Positions 63,345 to 64,000 of a stretch of DNA of 64,000 nucleotides are shown piece by piece. The stretch spans positions 434,001 through 498,000 of the forward strand of contig NZ_JAAKEL010000001.1 in the NCBI RefSeq assembly GCF_011039205.1, given 5' to 3'. The notes below the pieces were generated by a model. That model was not told where the DNA came from. It was given only the letters and a program-made list of their open reading frames with translations, and searched no databases. This DNA is from Dysgonomonas sp. ZJ279. Lineage in GTDB: Bacteria; Bacteroidota; Bacteroidia; Bacteroidales; Dysgonomonadaceae. Each line of letters starts with the position of its first letter. Position 1 is the stretch's first letter. Both the position numbers and the translations under genes were made by a program.

Positions 63345-64000
63345 ATGAAGATTATTTTATCACTATTTATTTGTTTACTGACATTCTGCGGGCTAGTTTC
63401 TGCAGCAGACAATAAGTTTGTTGTCGTAATCGACGCCGGACATGGAGGTAAAGATGGTGGCGCTGTGCGTGCAAGCTATAAAGAGAAGAGTATAAATTTA
63501 GGAGTTGCTTTGGCTCTTGGTCAATTAATAGAGAAAAATTACAAAGATGTAAAGGTTGTTTACACCCGAAAGAGTGATGTATTTGTAGACTTGGATCGAA
63601 GAGCAGAAATTGCGAATAAAGCAAAGGCTAATCTTTTTATATCTATCCATACAAATTCGACAGCTGCAAAAACCACTTCAGCATCCGGGGCCGATACTTA
63701 TATTCTGGGTTTGGCGCGTAGCGAAGAAAACTTAGAGGTTGCCAAGCGTGAAAACTCGGTGATATTATTAGAGGATGATTATACTACTAAATATGAAGGA
63801 TTCGATCCTAATTCTCCCGAATCGAATATCATATTTGAGTTTATGACTAATAAATACATGGAGCAAAGTTTACAATTTGCTTCGTTTGTTCAGTCCGACT
63901 TTAAAAATGTCGCAAAGCGTAATGATCGCGGTGTGCGACAAGCAGGCTTTCTAGTGTTGAGAAAAACAAGTACACCAAGTGTACTTATCGAACTTGGTTT
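63345..64000 (+). CDS. N-acetylmuramoyl-L-alanine amidase (cut by the window end)
   Basis: The frame starts at ATG 63345 and is open to the last base, giving 218 codons so far. The signal peptide reads MKIILSLFICLLTFCGLVSA. The Amidase_3 fold shows VVVIDAGHGGKDGGA (first zinc His), KEKSINLGVAL (Glu region) and FISIHTNS (second His). It cuts the bond between N-acetylmuramic acid and L-Ala during cell separation. The C terminus is outside the window. It starts 35 bp after the dehydrogenase stop codon. Confidence 0.93.
   Translation, partial: MKIILSLFICLLTFCGLVSAADNKFVVVIDAGHGGKDGGAVRASYKEKSINLGVALALGQLIEKNYKDVKVVYTRKSDVFVDLDRRAEIANKAKANLFISIHTNSTAAKTTSASGADTYILGLARSEENLEVAKRENSVILLEDDYTTKYEGFDPNSPESNIIFEFMTNKYMEQSLQFASFVQSDFKNVAKRNDRGVRQAGFLVLRKTSTPSVLIELG

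Overview
The window is a stretch of ordinary chromosome from an AT-rich member of the Bacteroidota, most likely order Bacteroidales and possibly a Dysgonomonas-like genus. The genus guess is inference. The evidence for the order is the many families typical of the group (DUF5686, DUF3822, DUF5606, DUF4271, DUF3078, DUF5106 and DUF4369 thioredoxins, LptE, tandem ExbD). Several promoters also fit the Bacteroidota sigma consensus TTTG-N18-21-TAnnTTTG. I see no rRNA, tRNA, CRISPR array, complete prophage or insertion sequence.

Layout. 0.1-2.4 kb: PIN-PhoH ATPase and a small outer-membrane barrel. 2.4-10.9 kb, minus strand: ABC-F ATPase, GDSL hydrolase and M13 peptidase in one block; two tandem cyclophilins, a Tat-exported sulfide:quinone-reductase-like flavoprotein and a pentapeptide protein in another. 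11-17 kb, plus: pyrH-frr, rsgA, two small proteins, cardiolipin synthase and a thioredoxin-like exported protein. 17-20.7 kb: gmd-fcl (GDP-L-fucose synthesis) and a major OmpA-like protein. 20.9-24.7 kb: DUF5606, MsrB-MsrA lipoprotein, RmuC, a candidate small RNA and an orphan phage-type DNA-binding protein. 24.8-33.2 kb: housekeeping genes in short divergent blocks (rsmD, RecD-like helicase, holA, amn) and an orphan HsdR N-terminal domain. 33.2-33.4 kb: a MITE-like palindromic element.

33.4-41.4 kb is one long minus-strand region: a sigma-54 activator, lptE, a TPR protein and secG; then a lipid acyltransferase; then DUF5686, menA and a phosphoesterase. 41.6-49.5 kb: an unusual aspartokinase, then exbB-exbD-exbD-tonB, a small membrane protein, a PstS-like lipoprotein and a TPR protein. 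49.5-57.5 kb: metK behind a SAM-II riboswitch, DUF4271-hemD, a YgjP-type metallopeptidase, cytidine deaminase, a LysM glucosaminidase, DUF3078, an SDR and trmD. 57.5-64 kb: an ECF sigma factor with a membrane partner ending in a TonB-like domain, a DUF2582 protein, a zapB-like/zapA/rny cluster, a D-2-hydroxyacid dehydrogenase, and an N-acetylmuramoyl-L-alanine amidase cut by the window edge.

Most genes serve core processes: nucleotide and cofactor synthesis, ribosome maturation, envelope assembly and energised outer-membrane transport. The less routine content is mainly non-coding: the SAM-II aptamer, the promoter-plus-terminator unit near 23.9 kb, the exact 50-bp palindrome at 20.85 kb, the MITE-like element at 33.2 kb, and long hairpins in the frr-rsgA and zapA-rny gaps. 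I found no gene set that clearly forms a new system. The closest candidates are the PstS/TPR extension of the TonB operon and the sigma/TonB-domain pair.
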